Source: Chloroflexota bacterium
GTDB lineage: Bacteria > Chloroflexota > Chloroflexia > Chloroflexales > Herpetosiphonaceae
NCBI GenBank assembly: GCA_020161265.1
Contig: JAIUOC010000001.1
Location: 248,001-312,000 of the forward strand
Length of the DNA stretch: 64,000 nt
Direction of reading: 5' to 3'
Shown here: one piece after another, positions 41,606-50,859 of the stretch
How positions within the stretch are numbered: position 1 is the stretch's first letter
Layout: each line of letters starts with the position of its first letter
Made by a program: the position numbers and the translations under genes
Notes under the pieces: model-generated
Seen by the model: only the letters and a program-made list of their open reading frames with translations
The model's database searches: none
What the model was told of the DNA's origin: nothing

Positions 41606-42825
41606 GCGAGGTTGTGCAATTGCAAGTGGCTCCTGGCGTGTATCTGCGCGTCATTCAAGCCCCAACAGTTTGGACAACGACCATGTGGTTGGTCTGGCAA
41701 TCGCCGTTAGCGCCATTTGCCAACTATATGCTTGGCCAATTACTGCAACAGCGTGCCCAACAACCACAGCAGATCCAATCATGGCTTAATCAAACTGGCT
41801 TTTCTCCCGAATGGCTGGCTAGTCAGCGCGAAACCATTACAACTTTGACTTGGTATTGGGTCAGCCAAGCTACTACGCCAAGTGAGCTAGCCGCAGCCTT
41901 GCAGCGAATCCAACCAATGTTAACTGAGCTTTTCGAGCAACGATTGTTTGATCAAGCTGATTCAGCTGAGCTGCGTATGCAACAAGCGCGGCGCATGGTC
42001 GAACAACAGTATCTGCAACAACGAACTAATCCGCAACTTGCTAGCCTAACCCGTTGTCTCGAAGCTCTTCAGCCCGATGAGGCAAGAGGGGCTAGCCAAG
42101 GGCTGGAGCATGCCGCCGAGGCCGAATCCGCCTGGTGCACGATCAGCCAGCAAGCGCCATTAATTGTCTATCTGGTAGTAGCCGATGCTGCCCAAACAAT
42201 TGGCGAGATGGTTGCTGGATGGTTGCAACCATGGATCGGCCAACGTCAGCCATTGCGCTATTATGATCCGACTCCAGCAACCGCACGCGAACGCTTATTA
42301 ATTCATGAATATCAACCCCATATCCCCTCACAAATGAGCATGGCTTGGTCGGGTGGTGCGACCTTGGCTGCGCCAAATTATGCGATGTTTCAAGCAAGCC
42401 TTGGCTTATTGGGGGCGTTTCCGCGATCACGTTGGTTGCAGGTATTACGCCAACAACATCAATTGACCTATGCGATTAAAGTTCATGCCAATCGGCTAAA
42501 TGGCATGGTTGCAATGCAAAGTCTGTTAGTTGATCAAGCCCAGCCCTTGGCGCAACAATTAATTGAGCAAACCCTAGCCGAGTTACAAACAGGCCGCTTT
42601 GGCTTGGATGAACAAGCCTATGCCCAAGCAATGCTTGATCGTGAGCAGTGTTTACTGTGGGAGAATCCGCGCCGCTTGCTCGATCATTGTGTGATGTTGG
42701 ATCTCTTAGGCCAACCAATTATTCCACGCCAAGACCTGACGTTTTCGCCTGACCCACAAGCCTTGGGCCAAGCGTTGCAACAGCTGCAACCAGCTGCTTT
42801 GGTCAACATTCGAGGTGCTCAATGA
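41602..42825 (+). CDS. M16-like non-catalytic subunit of a lanthipeptide peptidase pair
   Basis: 407 residues, overlapping its neighbours by 4 bp on both sides. The M16 fold is recognisable in the second half (FPRSRWLQVLRQQHQLTYAIKVHANRLNGMVAMQ, the substrate-binding R/Y pattern), but the zinc motif HxxEH is absent. The arrangement of one inactive and one active M16 subunit is that of YfmF/YfmH and mitochondrial processing peptidases. It should form a heterodimer with the next gene product and help bind the leader. Confidence 0.75.
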   Translation: MSEVVQLQVAPGVYLRVIQAPTVWTTTMWLVWQSPLAPFANYMLGQLLQQRAQQPQQIQSWLNQTGFSPEWLASQRETITTLTWYWVSQATTPSELAAALQRIQPMLTELFEQRLFDQADSAELRMQQARRMVEQQYLQQRTNPQLASLTRCLEALQPDEARGASQGLEHAAEAESAWCTISQQAPLIVYLVVADAAQTIGEMVAGWLQPWIGQRQPLRYYDPTPATARERLLIHEYQPHIPSQMSMAWSGGATLAAPNYAMFQASLGLLGAFPRSRWLQVLRQQHQLTYAIKVHANRLNGMVAMQSLLVDQAQPLAQQLIEQTLAELQTGRFGLDEQAYAQAMLDREQCLLWENPRRLLDHCVMLDLLGQPIIPRQDLTFSPDPQALGQALQQLQPAALVNIRGAQ

Positions 42826-44018
42826 AGCAGATCTTGCCAGTTCGCCGTTATCGTCATGTCGAGGGCTTTAATATTGCGCTGGTTGAACAGCCAACATGGC
42901 AACGCATCCTGATTAGGATTGTTATACCTTTAGGCAGTTGTGGCGCTTGGATTGCTGCTCAACCACCCATGATTATTCCAGTTGGTGCTGCTCATTTGCT
43001 CGAACATTTGCTTAGCAAGCAACTTGCCGCTGCTTTCGGTGAACACTCGCTGACTCAATATCATGCATTAACCAGCTGGTGGACAACTCAATTTAATACA
43101 TGGACAACCAACCTGGTTTGGTCAGAGCTTGAACATGCGCTAGAAGTGCTGTGTACCCCCAACTTTGATCACGCGTGGTTACAGCAGGAGCAACAGATTG
43201 TTACCCATGAAATTCGCCAGCGTGAGGCTCAAATCAAGTATCAATTGTATCGAACAATGTTGGAAACGCTCTATCAACAGCATCCGATTCGCCATGGAGT
43301 GACTGGAACGGTTACTGATGTGGCAAAAATTAGTTTGACTGAGCTGCAAGCCCTGCATCAAGCGTTTTATCAGCCCCAGCATATGACGCTGTGGTTGGCG
43401 GGGCCATCAGAGCGTTTGAATCAACTTGATCGATCTGGCTGGCGTGAAGCGCATCCCAATTCTTGGATCAATGATCAATTGCCTAAGGAGCCGCCCTACC
43501 CGCGCATGCCAATCCAACGAATCGCCAGCAATAATCCCCAGCCAGCAATTCGAATCGCCTATAAAGATCAATTAACCATTCCTTGGCTTGAGCGTCGATT
43601 AACCAGCGAGCTTGTTTTAGAAGGATTATTGGGCGTGGGCAGCCCTTTGGGCAAGTTACGAGCGCAGGGTGAATATAGTGGCGATAATTATTTTGGCTAT
43701 AGTGCGATTAGTATTAGTCATAGCCAACCACAGGCACTTGCCGATCTAATGCAGACCCAGCTTGAGCACTTTGCCATGACGCTTGATCAGCCTCGACTTG
43801 ACCAACTTAAGCGCCATTTGTTGTTGCGGTATGCGATTCGTTATGAGCAGCCTGAACAGTTGCTCAGCGAATTACAGACGATCGAACGCCAACAAACCAG
43901 TCTTGAGCATTTGTACGAAACCTTAACAACGCTTGATGTTGCGACTGTAGCGCAGCGCATCCAGCAGCACTTTATTCCAGAATATCGCACGCTGATTGTT
44001 GCCCACCATTCAGGCTAG
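42822..44018 (+). CDS. M16 zinc metallopeptidase, probable leader peptidase
   Basis: 398 residues. Zinc motif in GAAHLLEHLL (His 58, Glu 61, His 62); the third ligand is probably Glu 130 in IVTHEIRQREAQ. The C-terminal half has the M16 pattern PLGKLRAQGEYSGDNYFGY. Peptidases of this family are, as I recall, used for leader removal in some class III lanthipeptide systems, so it probably cuts the acidic region before the C-x-W-T core together with the preceding subunit. It is the last gene of the coupled series. Confidence 0.85.
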   Translation: MKQILPVRRYRHVEGFNIALVEQPTWQRILIRIVIPLGSCGAWIAAQPPMIIPVGAAHLLEHLLSKQLAAAFGEHSLTQYHALTSWWTTQFNTWTTNLVWSELEHALEVLCTPNFDHAWLQQEQQIVTHEIRQREAQIKYQLYRTMLETLYQQHPIRHGVTGTVTDVAKISLTELQALHQAFYQPQHMTLWLAGPSERLNQLDRSGWREAHPNSWINDQLPKEPPYPRMPIQRIASNNPQPAIRIAYKDQLTIPWLERRLTSELVLEGLLGVGSPLGKLRAQGEYSGDNYFGYSAISISHSQPQALADLMQTQLEHFAMTLDQPRLDQLKRHLLLRYAIRYEQPEQLLSELQTIERQQTSLEHLYETLTTLDVATVAQRIQQHFIPEYRTLIVAHHSG

Positions 44019-44051
44019 TAGCTGTGTCGTAGACTCAATATCGTTGCATTG

Positions 44052-44107
44052 TTCATTCGATTGAATTGCTTATGCTATACTATATATGACACAATGTGTG
44101 TTATATA
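44052..44107 (+). promoter_or_regulatory. Promoter and palindromic operator of the TetR gene
   Basis: TTCATT (44052-44057), an 18-bp spacer and TATACT (44076-44081) are followed directly by a 27-bp inverted repeat (44081-44107; ACACA-A-TGTGT core, 11 of 13 pairs). The position just after the -10 box fits autorepression by the TetR protein. Confidence 0.6.
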
Positions 44108-44149
44108 GCTAGCTAGTATGGTTAATTGATCGATTCGAGGGAACATTCT

Positions 44150-44707
44150 ATGCAGCAACAAGAGGATATTCGAATTCAGCGCACGCTCAAGGCTTTGCGC
44201 CAAGCGTTTATTGACTTAATTATTGAGCAAGGCTACGAGGCCGTGACTGTACGGGCGATTATTCAACGGGCTAATGTTGGCAATAAAACCTTTTATCGCC
44301 ATTATCCCGATAAAGAGGCGCTTTTGTATGCAGTGGTTGGTGAAATGTTGATCGAGGGCCAGCAATTTTTGATTCCGCCTGATTCGACGATTGCTGCCGA
44401 ACAAAATACCCTGAATGCCTTTCGTTTTGCCAATCAATATCGCGATGTCTTGCGGGTGTTACTACGCAGCCCAATTGCTGAACAATTACTCGGGCCAATG
44501 ATTGAGTTTGGCATTTCTGAGGGCGAGCGCTCGTTTGCCGGGCGTGGCCTACCAACTGATTTAGTTTCCTATCATTTTGTGTCCAGCATGATGTCGTTGA
44601 TGCGCTGGTGGTTTGAGCGTGGCACGCAATACACGCCCGACCAAATGGCCGAATTTGTCAATAAATTGCTAATTCGGCCAATGAGCGAGCCAAGTGCTAG
44701 CGAGTAA
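44150..44707 (+). CDS. TetR-family transcriptional regulator
   Basis: 185 residues from ATG 44150, GAGGGAA 7 bp upstream; the ATG at 44126 lacks an SD. TetR HTH: FIDLIIEQGYEAVTVRAIIQRANVGNKTFYRHYPDKEALLYAV. The C-terminal ligand domain is of the type found with QacR-like transporters. It may control the cluster through the 16-bp palindrome before lanA1 or only itself; the two palindromes differ in sequence. Confidence 0.88.
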   Translation: MQQQEDIRIQRTLKALRQAFIDLIIEQGYEAVTVRAIIQRANVGNKTFYRHYPDKEALLYAVVGEMLIEGQQFLIPPDSTIAAEQNTLNAFRFANQYRDVLRVLLRSPIAEQLLGPMIEFGISEGERSFAGRGLPTDLVSYHFVSSMMSLMRWWFERGTQYTPDQMAEFVNKLLIRPMSEPSASE

Positions 44708-44804
44708 CATCCTAATTCGAGCTAACTAGCGACAGTCGAAAAATGCTGTGGTAGACTGCCTATGGCGATGCTTGATGATTCGCAGCAAACCAAAGGAGGT
44801 CTTG

Positions 44805-46202
44805 ATGCGTCGGATGATCGTTCTTGTGCTTGTTATTAATCTGATTGCTGCTTGTAGTGCCGAGTGGCCGAGTGCTCCAGTTGCCAACAGCACCCCCAGC
44901 AACCCGACTGATTTTCCACCTAGCCCTCAAAGTTCACCAACCATTGGCCAGTGCCCAGTTTTTCCGCTTGATAATATTTGGAATACGCCGATTGATAACT
45001 TGCCAGTGCATCCCCGTTCAAGCCAATATATTACGAGTATCGGTGGCAGCGAAACCTTGCACCCCGATTTTGGTGCGGCCCGGTGGAATGGTGGCGATAT
45101 TGGGATTCCCTATGTGGTTGTGCCCGCTAATCAACCAACTGTAACCGTGAATTTTGTTGATTATCCTGATGAGAGCGACCCAACGACTGGCTCAGGCCAA
45201 TATCCAGTGCCGCCGAATGCGCCGCGTGAACATGGCAGCGACCATCATGTGTTAGTCGTTCGCGAGGGCGAATGTAAGCTTTATGAGCTTTATAATGCCA
45301 CGAAGATCAATGATACGACCTGGAATGCCAGTAATGGGGCGATTTTTGATTTACGTTCGAATACGCTGCGCCCTGATACGTGGACTTCTGCCGATGCAGC
45401 GGGCTTGCCGATTTTACCTGGCTTAGTGCGCTATGAAGAAGTTCAGGCGGGCGAAATTAAGCATGCGATTCGCTTTACCATCCAACGTTCACAAAAAGCC
45501 TATGTTTGGCCAGCTCGCCATTTTGCTTCATCGATTACCGATCTGAATGTGCCACCCATGGGCATGCGCTTTCGACTGAAATCAAGCTTTGATATTTCGG
45601 GTTTTTCAAGCGACATGCAAGTTATTTTACGTGCGATGCAACGTTATGGCATCATTGTGGCTGATAATGGCTCAGATTGGTATATTTCAGGCGCACCTAA
45701 CCCTAATTGGGATGATGATGATTTAGTCAGTTCGTTTGATCAAATTCGCGGCGATCATTTCGAAGCTGTCGATAGCTCAAGCCTGCAACTCGATGCTGAT
45801 TCAGCTGGAGTTGTCGCTAGTGCCGCACCCCAACCAAGCAAACTTGCCGAATTTGGCGGGGTTGATCAAGGTCAACAATTACGCTATGCAATTACAATTG
45901 TTGGGACTGGTAGTGCTCAAACTATGAATGATCAATTGCCTGATGGCTTGACGATTGTTCCAGCGAGTGCCACGATCAACCCTAGCAATTTGGCTGCACC
46001 AAGCATTAGCAACAATAGTGTGCAATGGAGCGGCACAATTCCCAATTCGCAGAGTGCCGTGATTAGCTTTCGAGCAACGGTGAGCACCAATGAGCGGCGT
46101 GTTATTATCAATACTGCCCAAATTAACGCAGCAACCGTTCAAGCGAGCATTATTGCCAACGGCTATCGAGTTTGGTCGCCAGTTGTGCGCAAACTAAAGT
46201 AG
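44805..46202 (+). CDS. Lipoprotein with an unknown N-terminal domain and a DUF11-like C-terminal domain
   Basis: 465 residues; AAAGGAGGT precedes ATG 44805. Lipobox LIAAC (Cys about 17) follows a hydrophobic signal. A Pro/Ser-rich linker (about 20-50) leads to a domain with CPVFPLDNIWNTPIDNLPVHP, HHVLVVREGECKLYELYNAT and WPARHFASSITDLNVPPMGMRFRLKSSFD, seen in secreted proteins of actinobacteria and Chloroflexota but without a function that I can name. The C-terminal part (about 360-455) resembles a DUF11 repeat. It is anchored outside the membrane. The ending VWSPVVRKLK resembles the tail of the large secreted protein at 16325. Confidence 0.75.
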   Translation: MRRMIVLVLVINLIAACSAEWPSAPVANSTPSNPTDFPPSPQSSPTIGQCPVFPLDNIWNTPIDNLPVHPRSSQYITSIGGSETLHPDFGAARWNGGDIGIPYVVVPANQPTVTVNFVDYPDESDPTTGSGQYPVPPNAPREHGSDHHVLVVREGECKLYELYNATKINDTTWNASNGAIFDLRSNTLRPDTWTSADAAGLPILPGLVRYEEVQAGEIKHAIRFTIQRSQKAYVWPARHFASSITDLNVPPMGMRFRLKSSFDISGFSSDMQVILRAMQRYGIIVADNGSDWYISGAPNPNWDDDDLVSSFDQIRGDHFEAVDSSSLQLDADSAGVVASAAPQPSKLAEFGGVDQGQQLRYAITIVGTGSAQTMNDQLPDGLTIVPASATINPSNLAAPSISNNSVQWSGTIPNSQSAVISFRATVSTNERRVIINTAQINAATVQASIIANGYRVWSPVVRKLK

Positions 46203-46230
46203 CGCTGGCAACCAAGTTGAGAGAATATGC

Positions 46231-46236
46231 TATACT
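46231..46236 (+). promoter_or_regulatory. Candidate -10 box of the tRNA-Arg gene
   Basis: TATACT lies 36 bp before the tRNA 5' end. A -35 box is not clear (TGGCAA at 46206-46211 with a 19-bp spacer). Confidence 0.35.
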
Positions 46237-46272
46237 CTAGGGGTCATGGGTAACTGTGACCCTACATTATTG

Positions 46273-46349
46273 GCGGGCGTAGCTCAGTTGGATAGAGCAT
46301 CGGTCTTCTAAACCGACGGTCGTGGGTTCGAGTCCCGCCGTCCGTGCCA
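46273..46349 (+). tRNA. tRNA-Arg, anticodon TCT
   Basis: 77 nt including a gene-encoded CCA. Acceptor stem GCGGGCG with CGTCCGT (two G-T pairs), D-loop AGTTGGAT, anticodon stem TCGGT/ACCGA with loop CTTCTAA (anticodon TCT, reads AGA) and T-loop TTCGAGT. All arms pair, so the gene should be functional. Confidence 0.95.
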
Positions 46350-46669
46350 ATTCTTCCTCTCAGTAAATCTAAAACTTTAGCTGACTCATCACCCAGTGTA
46401 GCGTATAATCTTCGGAACATACCAGCCTAATACTTAGGAATCACCCTAGTTTTAGTAACCGTTCTAGCCTATCTTCCTAGTGACAATGGACTGCTGCCCT
46501 GCTATGCTGGTGACCTGCACATTTATGCCGCAGCTTAATCATAGCTCGGTGTTCGCCTGCACTTCTCCTCATCACGTTTATTCAGTCCATAGCTGCTTGG
46601 AATTTCGGTTTTCGCTCTTTCATACTATCCGCACAGTTGGGATCAAGGCATAGCTTGGGGAGTCCTATA
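46350..46669. other. Gene-free stretch after the tRNA
   Basis: About 320 bp between the tRNA and the PAS-STAS gene. No gene or clear terminator is seen; a promoter for the PAS-STAS gene should be here but no convincing boxes were found. Confidence 0.4.
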
Positions 46670-48286
46670 ATGGCAAAAAAGCACGATCAAGCTGGAAATC
46701 AAACCCCTCACGACGTTCAGCAAACGATTGCTAGCCTGCGGGAACAGCTCTTAATCTACGAACAAATTTTAGATACCCTCCCCGATTTGATTTTATACAA
46801 AGGCCCAGGCTCGCACATTCGCTATGCCAATCGCGCTTTTCGCGAATACTATGGGATGGATAAGCAGCAGCTCCAAGATGTGATCGATGCCGATTTTAAT
46901 CAGCCCGATTACACCCAACAATATATTCGTGATGATGCCCAAGTGTTTGAAACTGGTCAGTCATTGGAGATAGCCTGCGAGCCAGTCACCCATCATAGTG
47001 GTGAAGTTCATCTGTTTGCGACCAACAAGCATGCCATTCGCAGCCATGATGGGGCAATTATCGGCACGGTTGGCATCTCACGTGATCTTAGTAAGACCAG
47101 CGAATCCTCAACAGGCCGCACAAATAACGAAACTCGTTTACAACGTATTATTGATAACGTCCCAGGTATGGTTTATCAACTGTTGCTGAACCCTGATATG
47201 ACCGTGAGCTTTCCCTTTGTCAGTACGGGTAGCCGTGATCTCTATGGTCAAGAGCCAGAAGCAATTATGCACCAAGCGAATATTGTGACCGAAGCTATGC
47301 ATCCTGCTGACCGTAGCCGTTTTCATGAAGGCATGCAGGCTTCTGCCGAAAGCCTTGCTGCTTGGCATTGGGAAGGGTTGGTCGTGATCAATGGTCAAGA
47401 ACGTTGGCTACAAAGTGCCTCACGCCCCACCAAATTGGACAACGGGGCAACCCTGTGGGATGGTGTTTTGCTGAATATTACCCAACAAAAACAGGCCGAA
47501 GCCCTTTTAACCCGCTTTGATACTATTTTAAGCGCGACCCCTGATCTGGTAATGATTGCCGATGTCGCAGGCCAGATCCAATATTTAAATCCTGCTGCTC
47601 GCCAGGTTGTGCAGCATGAATTAACTCAATCCTCTGAACCGCTAACGTTGCAGCAGCTCTACCGCGATGCTAGCGACCAAACATGGATTGACCAAACCTT
47701 GCGCCATGCGCAAACCCATGGTTCTTGGATGGGTGATTATCATTTGCAAACAGCTCAGGGCAATCAACTTCCAATGCATTATCAAGTTTTGTGTCATTAT
47801 GATCGTGATCAACAGCCCAGCTTTTTTTCATTGATCGCCCACGATATTCGTGATCAAAAGCAGGCTGAGGCCGAGCGACAGCGCTTGCATGAGGAAATTA
47901 TTCGAACGCAACAACAAGCCTTACGCGATCTTTCAACCCCATTGATTCCAATTGCTGATACTGTTGTGCTGATGCCATTGATTGGCAGCGTTGATACGGC
48001 GCGGGCTCAGCACTTGATGGAAACATTATTAGATGGCGTGCATACGCACAAGGCTCATATTGCGATTGTCGATGTGACAGGCGTTCCGGTGATGGACACT
48101 CAGGTGGCTGGATTACTGATTCGGGCTGCCACCAGTGTGCAATTGCTTGGTGCTCGCGTGATCATCACCGGTATTCGCCCTGAGTTGGCCCAAACTCTCG
48201 TTACATTAGGGGTTGATTTCCGTTCAATCAGCACCCAGAGTAGCCTGCAACAAGGCATAAGCTATGCAATCCAATCGCTGCAATAG
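46670..48286 (+). CDS. Multi-PAS sensor with C-terminal STAS domain (RsbR-like)
   Basis: 538 residues; ATG 46670, with GGGGAG about 8 bp upstream. Three PAS-type domains (about 25-140, 155-275 and 285-400), each joined by helical linkers; the first contains LPDLILYKGPGSHIRYANRAFREYYGM. The last 120 residues are a STAS domain: PLIPIADTVVLMPLIGSVDTARAQHLMETLL, IAIVDVTGVPVMDTQVAGLLIRAA. The Thr/Ser switch residue is in VDVTGV-type context as in RsbR. It likely relays a cytoplasmic signal to a stress-type partner switch; no RsbS/RsbT genes are adjacent. Confidence 0.88.
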   Translation: MAKKHDQAGNQTPHDVQQTIASLREQLLIYEQILDTLPDLILYKGPGSHIRYANRAFREYYGMDKQQLQDVIDADFNQPDYTQQYIRDDAQVFETGQSLEIACEPVTHHSGEVHLFATNKHAIRSHDGAIIGTVGISRDLSKTSESSTGRTNNETRLQRIIDNVPGMVYQLLLNPDMTVSFPFVSTGSRDLYGQEPEAIMHQANIVTEAMHPADRSRFHEGMQASAESLAAWHWEGLVVINGQERWLQSASRPTKLDNGATLWDGVLLNITQQKQAEALLTRFDTILSATPDLVMIADVAGQIQYLNPAARQVVQHELTQSSEPLTLQQLYRDASDQTWIDQTLRHAQTHGSWMGDYHLQTAQGNQLPMHYQVLCHYDRDQQPSFFSLIAHDIRDQKQAEAERQRLHEEIIRTQQQALRDLSTPLIPIADTVVLMPLIGSVDTARAQHLMETLLDGVHTHKAHIAIVDVTGVPVMDTQVAGLLIRAATSVQLLGARVIITGIRPELAQTLVTLGVDFRSISTQSSLQQGISYAIQSLQ

Positions 48287-48322
48287 GCGAGCGGGCTACT
48301 CTATTGGTTCGCATACGATTGA

Positions 48323-49699
48323 CTAAATCAGTTGTTTGATCTGCTGTTCTAAGGTAATACATTCGCTGTGGCTGGCCGCTAGCGCTGTGATGCTGCTCGA
48401 TGCTAGCTGAAGTTTAGTCGAACGTGCATGGATGTCAGCCCGATTTTCAGCCCGTAGAGCGGCATTGAGTTGCATAAGAATAAGTTGAAGTTGTTCCCAA
48501 CATGCTTCATCGTGCATCTGGGCGGCAATCGTTTCGGCTAATTTAATGATTGCCTCGAGCGTGATTGGTGCAGGTTTGCCTGGCGATTCTTGGCTGATCG
48601 TGCCATAATTAATGCCCACAGCCGAACCGACCGTGCTTCCGCTGATGTTTAGATTGCCTTTATTGGTGACACTTGCGCCATCACCAATTGCCGAGTGTTC
48701 AATCTGATTGTCTTTCATCGTATAGTGTGATTGTTTGAATTGATTGTTATTACCTGTGTTGATAATATTATCATTGGCATTACCGCCAACTAAAATTGCA
48801 TGATCGCCTGCCGATTGATTAACTTGGCTACTAGGAATCGACGGCATTGGTGACTCCGCTTTGACCCAGCCTTTTGCGCCAAGACCTTTACCGCCGAGCA
48901 GCAAGGCAATCGGGAAATCTTCGCTAGCAGTATCAAAAAAGGGTGTTTGTTCTTTGCCTAGCATATGATGAGCACTGGCGGGAACCTCAGCCCCAAGATA
49001 GTTCATGAGGTTTGAGATGCGCACCGTGGTATCGCCCGCTTTATTGCCTGCACCTTCCAAGGCCTCAATTAAATGGTAGGTATAGAGGCTCATGGTGCCA
49101 TCGCGCAGCCACGATCGCTGATTGCCTAATGATGAAGTAAATACTGCGCGGCCTTGGCCCTGTTTTAGATCATTGACCAAGTTTTTGGGTAATGCTGCAA
49201 TCTCAAGGTTGGCTGGTAATTCGACAGGCTTGGCGAGCTCACCCTTGGCGGTTGCCATTCCTTGGGCATGGCAGCAATCAAAAATCGCTAATAAACGCTG
49301 GGCATCAATTGCCCGCAACTTTTCGGTAATATCGTGGGCCGATAACGCCGTCTCGGCGAGGTTGATTGGGCTAACATCATGCTGAACAAGATAGTAGGCT
49401 CCGGTTTGTTTATCGACCCAGCCATGGCCAGAGTAAAAAAAGAGAATCGTGGCTTCTGGATCGTTGTAGGCACAGGTTGCCAGCCAGTCAAGCCCATCGA
49501 GAATCGAAGCTTTGGTTGCAGCATTATCAGTGAGCAACCGAATATGCTGTTGATTATCAGGATAACCACAAAAATTTGGATCAATCAGCAAGCTTTTAAG
49601 GATTGTGGCATCGTTAACCGTCACTGGTAATGACCATTCAGCATATTTGCTAATCGCGCCTACCCCAATCAATAAGGCATATCCATGATCAAATTGCAT
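48323..49699 (-). CDS. Caspase-like (C14) peptidase with repeat-bearing C-terminal domain
   Basis: 458 residues. The caspase domain (about 1-270) has the catalytic His in LFFYSGHGW (His 92) and Cys in FDCCHA (Cys 143). After a linker, DHAILVGGNANDNIINTGNNNQ (from about 293) and further N/G-rich strands suggest a small beta-roll; the C-terminus is helical and ends ITLEQQIKQLI. The divergent gene at 50120 carries the same DH...GGNA...I.TG..NQ motif and the same end. The shared parts look like a dimerisation or recruitment surface. It may be a cell-death or defence protease. Confidence 0.82.
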   Translation of the reverse strand: MQFDHGYALLIGVGAISKYAEWSLPVTVNDATILKSLLIDPNFCGYPDNQQHIRLLTDNAATKASILDGLDWLATCAYNDPEATILFFYSGHGWVDKQTGAYYLVQHDVSPINLAETALSAHDITEKLRAIDAQRLLAIFDCCHAQGMATAKGELAKPVELPANLEIAALPKNLVNDLKQGQGRAVFTSSLGNQRSWLRDGTMSLYTYHLIEALEGAGNKAGDTTVRISNLMNYLGAEVPASAHHMLGKEQTPFFDTASEDFPIALLLGGKGLGAKGWVKAESPMPSIPSSQVNQSAGDHAILVGGNANDNIINTGNNNQFKQSHYTMKDNQIEHSAIGDGASVTNKGNLNISGSTVGSAVGINYGTISQESPGKPAPITLEAIIKLAETIAAQMHDEACWEQLQLILMQLNAALRAENRADIHARSTKLQLASSSITALAASHSECITLEQQIKQLI

Positions 49700-50116
49700 A
49701 ATTCCTCCAAATTAATACGTTAGCGTCTGTTGAAGTGGATTGTTAACCTCTAAACTTGTAGCAGCTTGTGAAATTGCAGGGATCGGGTTGGCAGAGTTTG
49801 TTGCTAAGCATAAGTCCTCGAATGTCGATACATCCGGTTTGCCGCCAAACTCATACCCTGAATGACACGTTGATAATTGACTGTTGATTGCTGTGTACGC
49901 CAGCCTATTGTACCTCAAATTAAGTGTAAATAGCGTGTGAATCTAACGGGATTCGTGCGAAAAATGTTAGGAATAAAAATTGTCTATCGTGATTTTCATA
50001 GGAAAAATATGGTATACTCAATGATGTTCGTATGCTTTGCTTGTTAGGAAATTATCGTTGGCCTAATTCGAGGGTTTTGACTTTAAAATGGTATATTCGC
50101 CTATCGAGAGGAGATC
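49700..50116. other. Divergent intergenic region between the caspase-like gene and its partner
   Basis: 417 bp. A TATACT box at 50013-50018 may serve the plus-strand gene. A 68-codon minus-strand frame (49712-49918, TTG start) is not supported by an SD or family pattern. No other feature is seen. Confidence 0.4.
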
Positions 50117-50119
50117 ATG

Positions 50120-50728
50120 ATGAGTGCTGATACCTACCCCTATTTGCCCGATGCCACGCTTTTGGGTTTACGCGAGATTCATCGCAAAAACTTAACAATC
50201 CTGATGCCCCAAGCCAGTCAATTTGGTGACGCATTGCTCCCTATTAATCTTACCAATCAGATTAATAGCGAGCTAGCCTCGATTCAACACCTTAACCAAG
50301 AATTAGCCCTGCGCAACATTAAAAGTGATGATCCCTTGCCTGGCAGTAAGGTTAGCACGATCATCCAGCATTATTATGGATCAGTTGTTCAGCAGAATCA
50401 GCGCGATCATGGGGTGGCGATCGGCGGCAATGCTGATCAATCACTGATTACAACTGGTGATGATAATCAGTGCATGATGCAGCCAGATGGATTGCTTCCT
50501 GAGCATAATGATCCTCATAGTGCCGCAACAACCGCTTCCTTCACCTTGCGCCAACTCATGCTCGCCCTACAAACTATCACCCATGATGCCGATGATGCTA
50601 CCACTGACCAAATTCATTATGCGCTAAGCTTAATTACTGAAGCTCGTAAGAAATTACGCGAAGCCCAAACTATTTTGCAACAGAACAATATCACTTTAGA
50701 TGCGCAAATTAAACAATTGATTGGGTAA
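50120..50728 (+). CDS. Partner of the caspase-like protein
   Basis: 202 residues from ATG 50120; the adjacent ATG at 50117 is too close to the AGGAG motif. The N-terminal 90 residues are helical (LLGLREIHRKNLTILM). DHGVAIGGNADQSLITTGDDNQ then matches the caspase protein's repeat motif, and the C-terminal helices (SLITEARKKLREAQTILQQNNITLDAQIKQLI) match its end. No catalytic residues are visible, so it may be an adaptor or inhibitor of the divergent protease. Confidence 0.7.
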   Translation: MSADTYPYLPDATLLGLREIHRKNLTILMPQASQFGDALLPINLTNQINSELASIQHLNQELALRNIKSDDPLPGSKVSTIIQHYYGSVVQQNQRDHGVAIGGNADQSLITTGDDNQCMMQPDGLLPEHNDPHSAATTASFTLRQLMLALQTITHDADDATTDQIHYALSLITEARKKLREAQTILQQNNITLDAQIKQLIG

Positions 50729-50798
50729 TTAAATACGCTAGCTACAAACTAGATTGAAATAAGCGCTCCTTTTTAACTCTACTACCATCAGTTTGCAG

Positions 50799-50828
50799 GA
50801 TAAGCGGCGCTGGGTAGCGCCGCTTATC
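50799..50828. terminator. Bidirectional terminator between the partner gene and the megasynthase
   Basis: Perfect 12-bp stem (50799-50810 with 50817-50828, 6-nt loop) between convergent genes; the stem is GC-rich and very stable. No long T-tract on either side. Confidence 0.7.
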
Positions 50829-50859
50829 GAATAATCCTCATCTATGGTCTAAATCGCGC

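Noticed and set aside
49712..49918. 68-codon minus-strand frame between the caspase gene and its partner
   Set aside because: TTG start, no SD and no recognisable pattern; composition looks non-coding.
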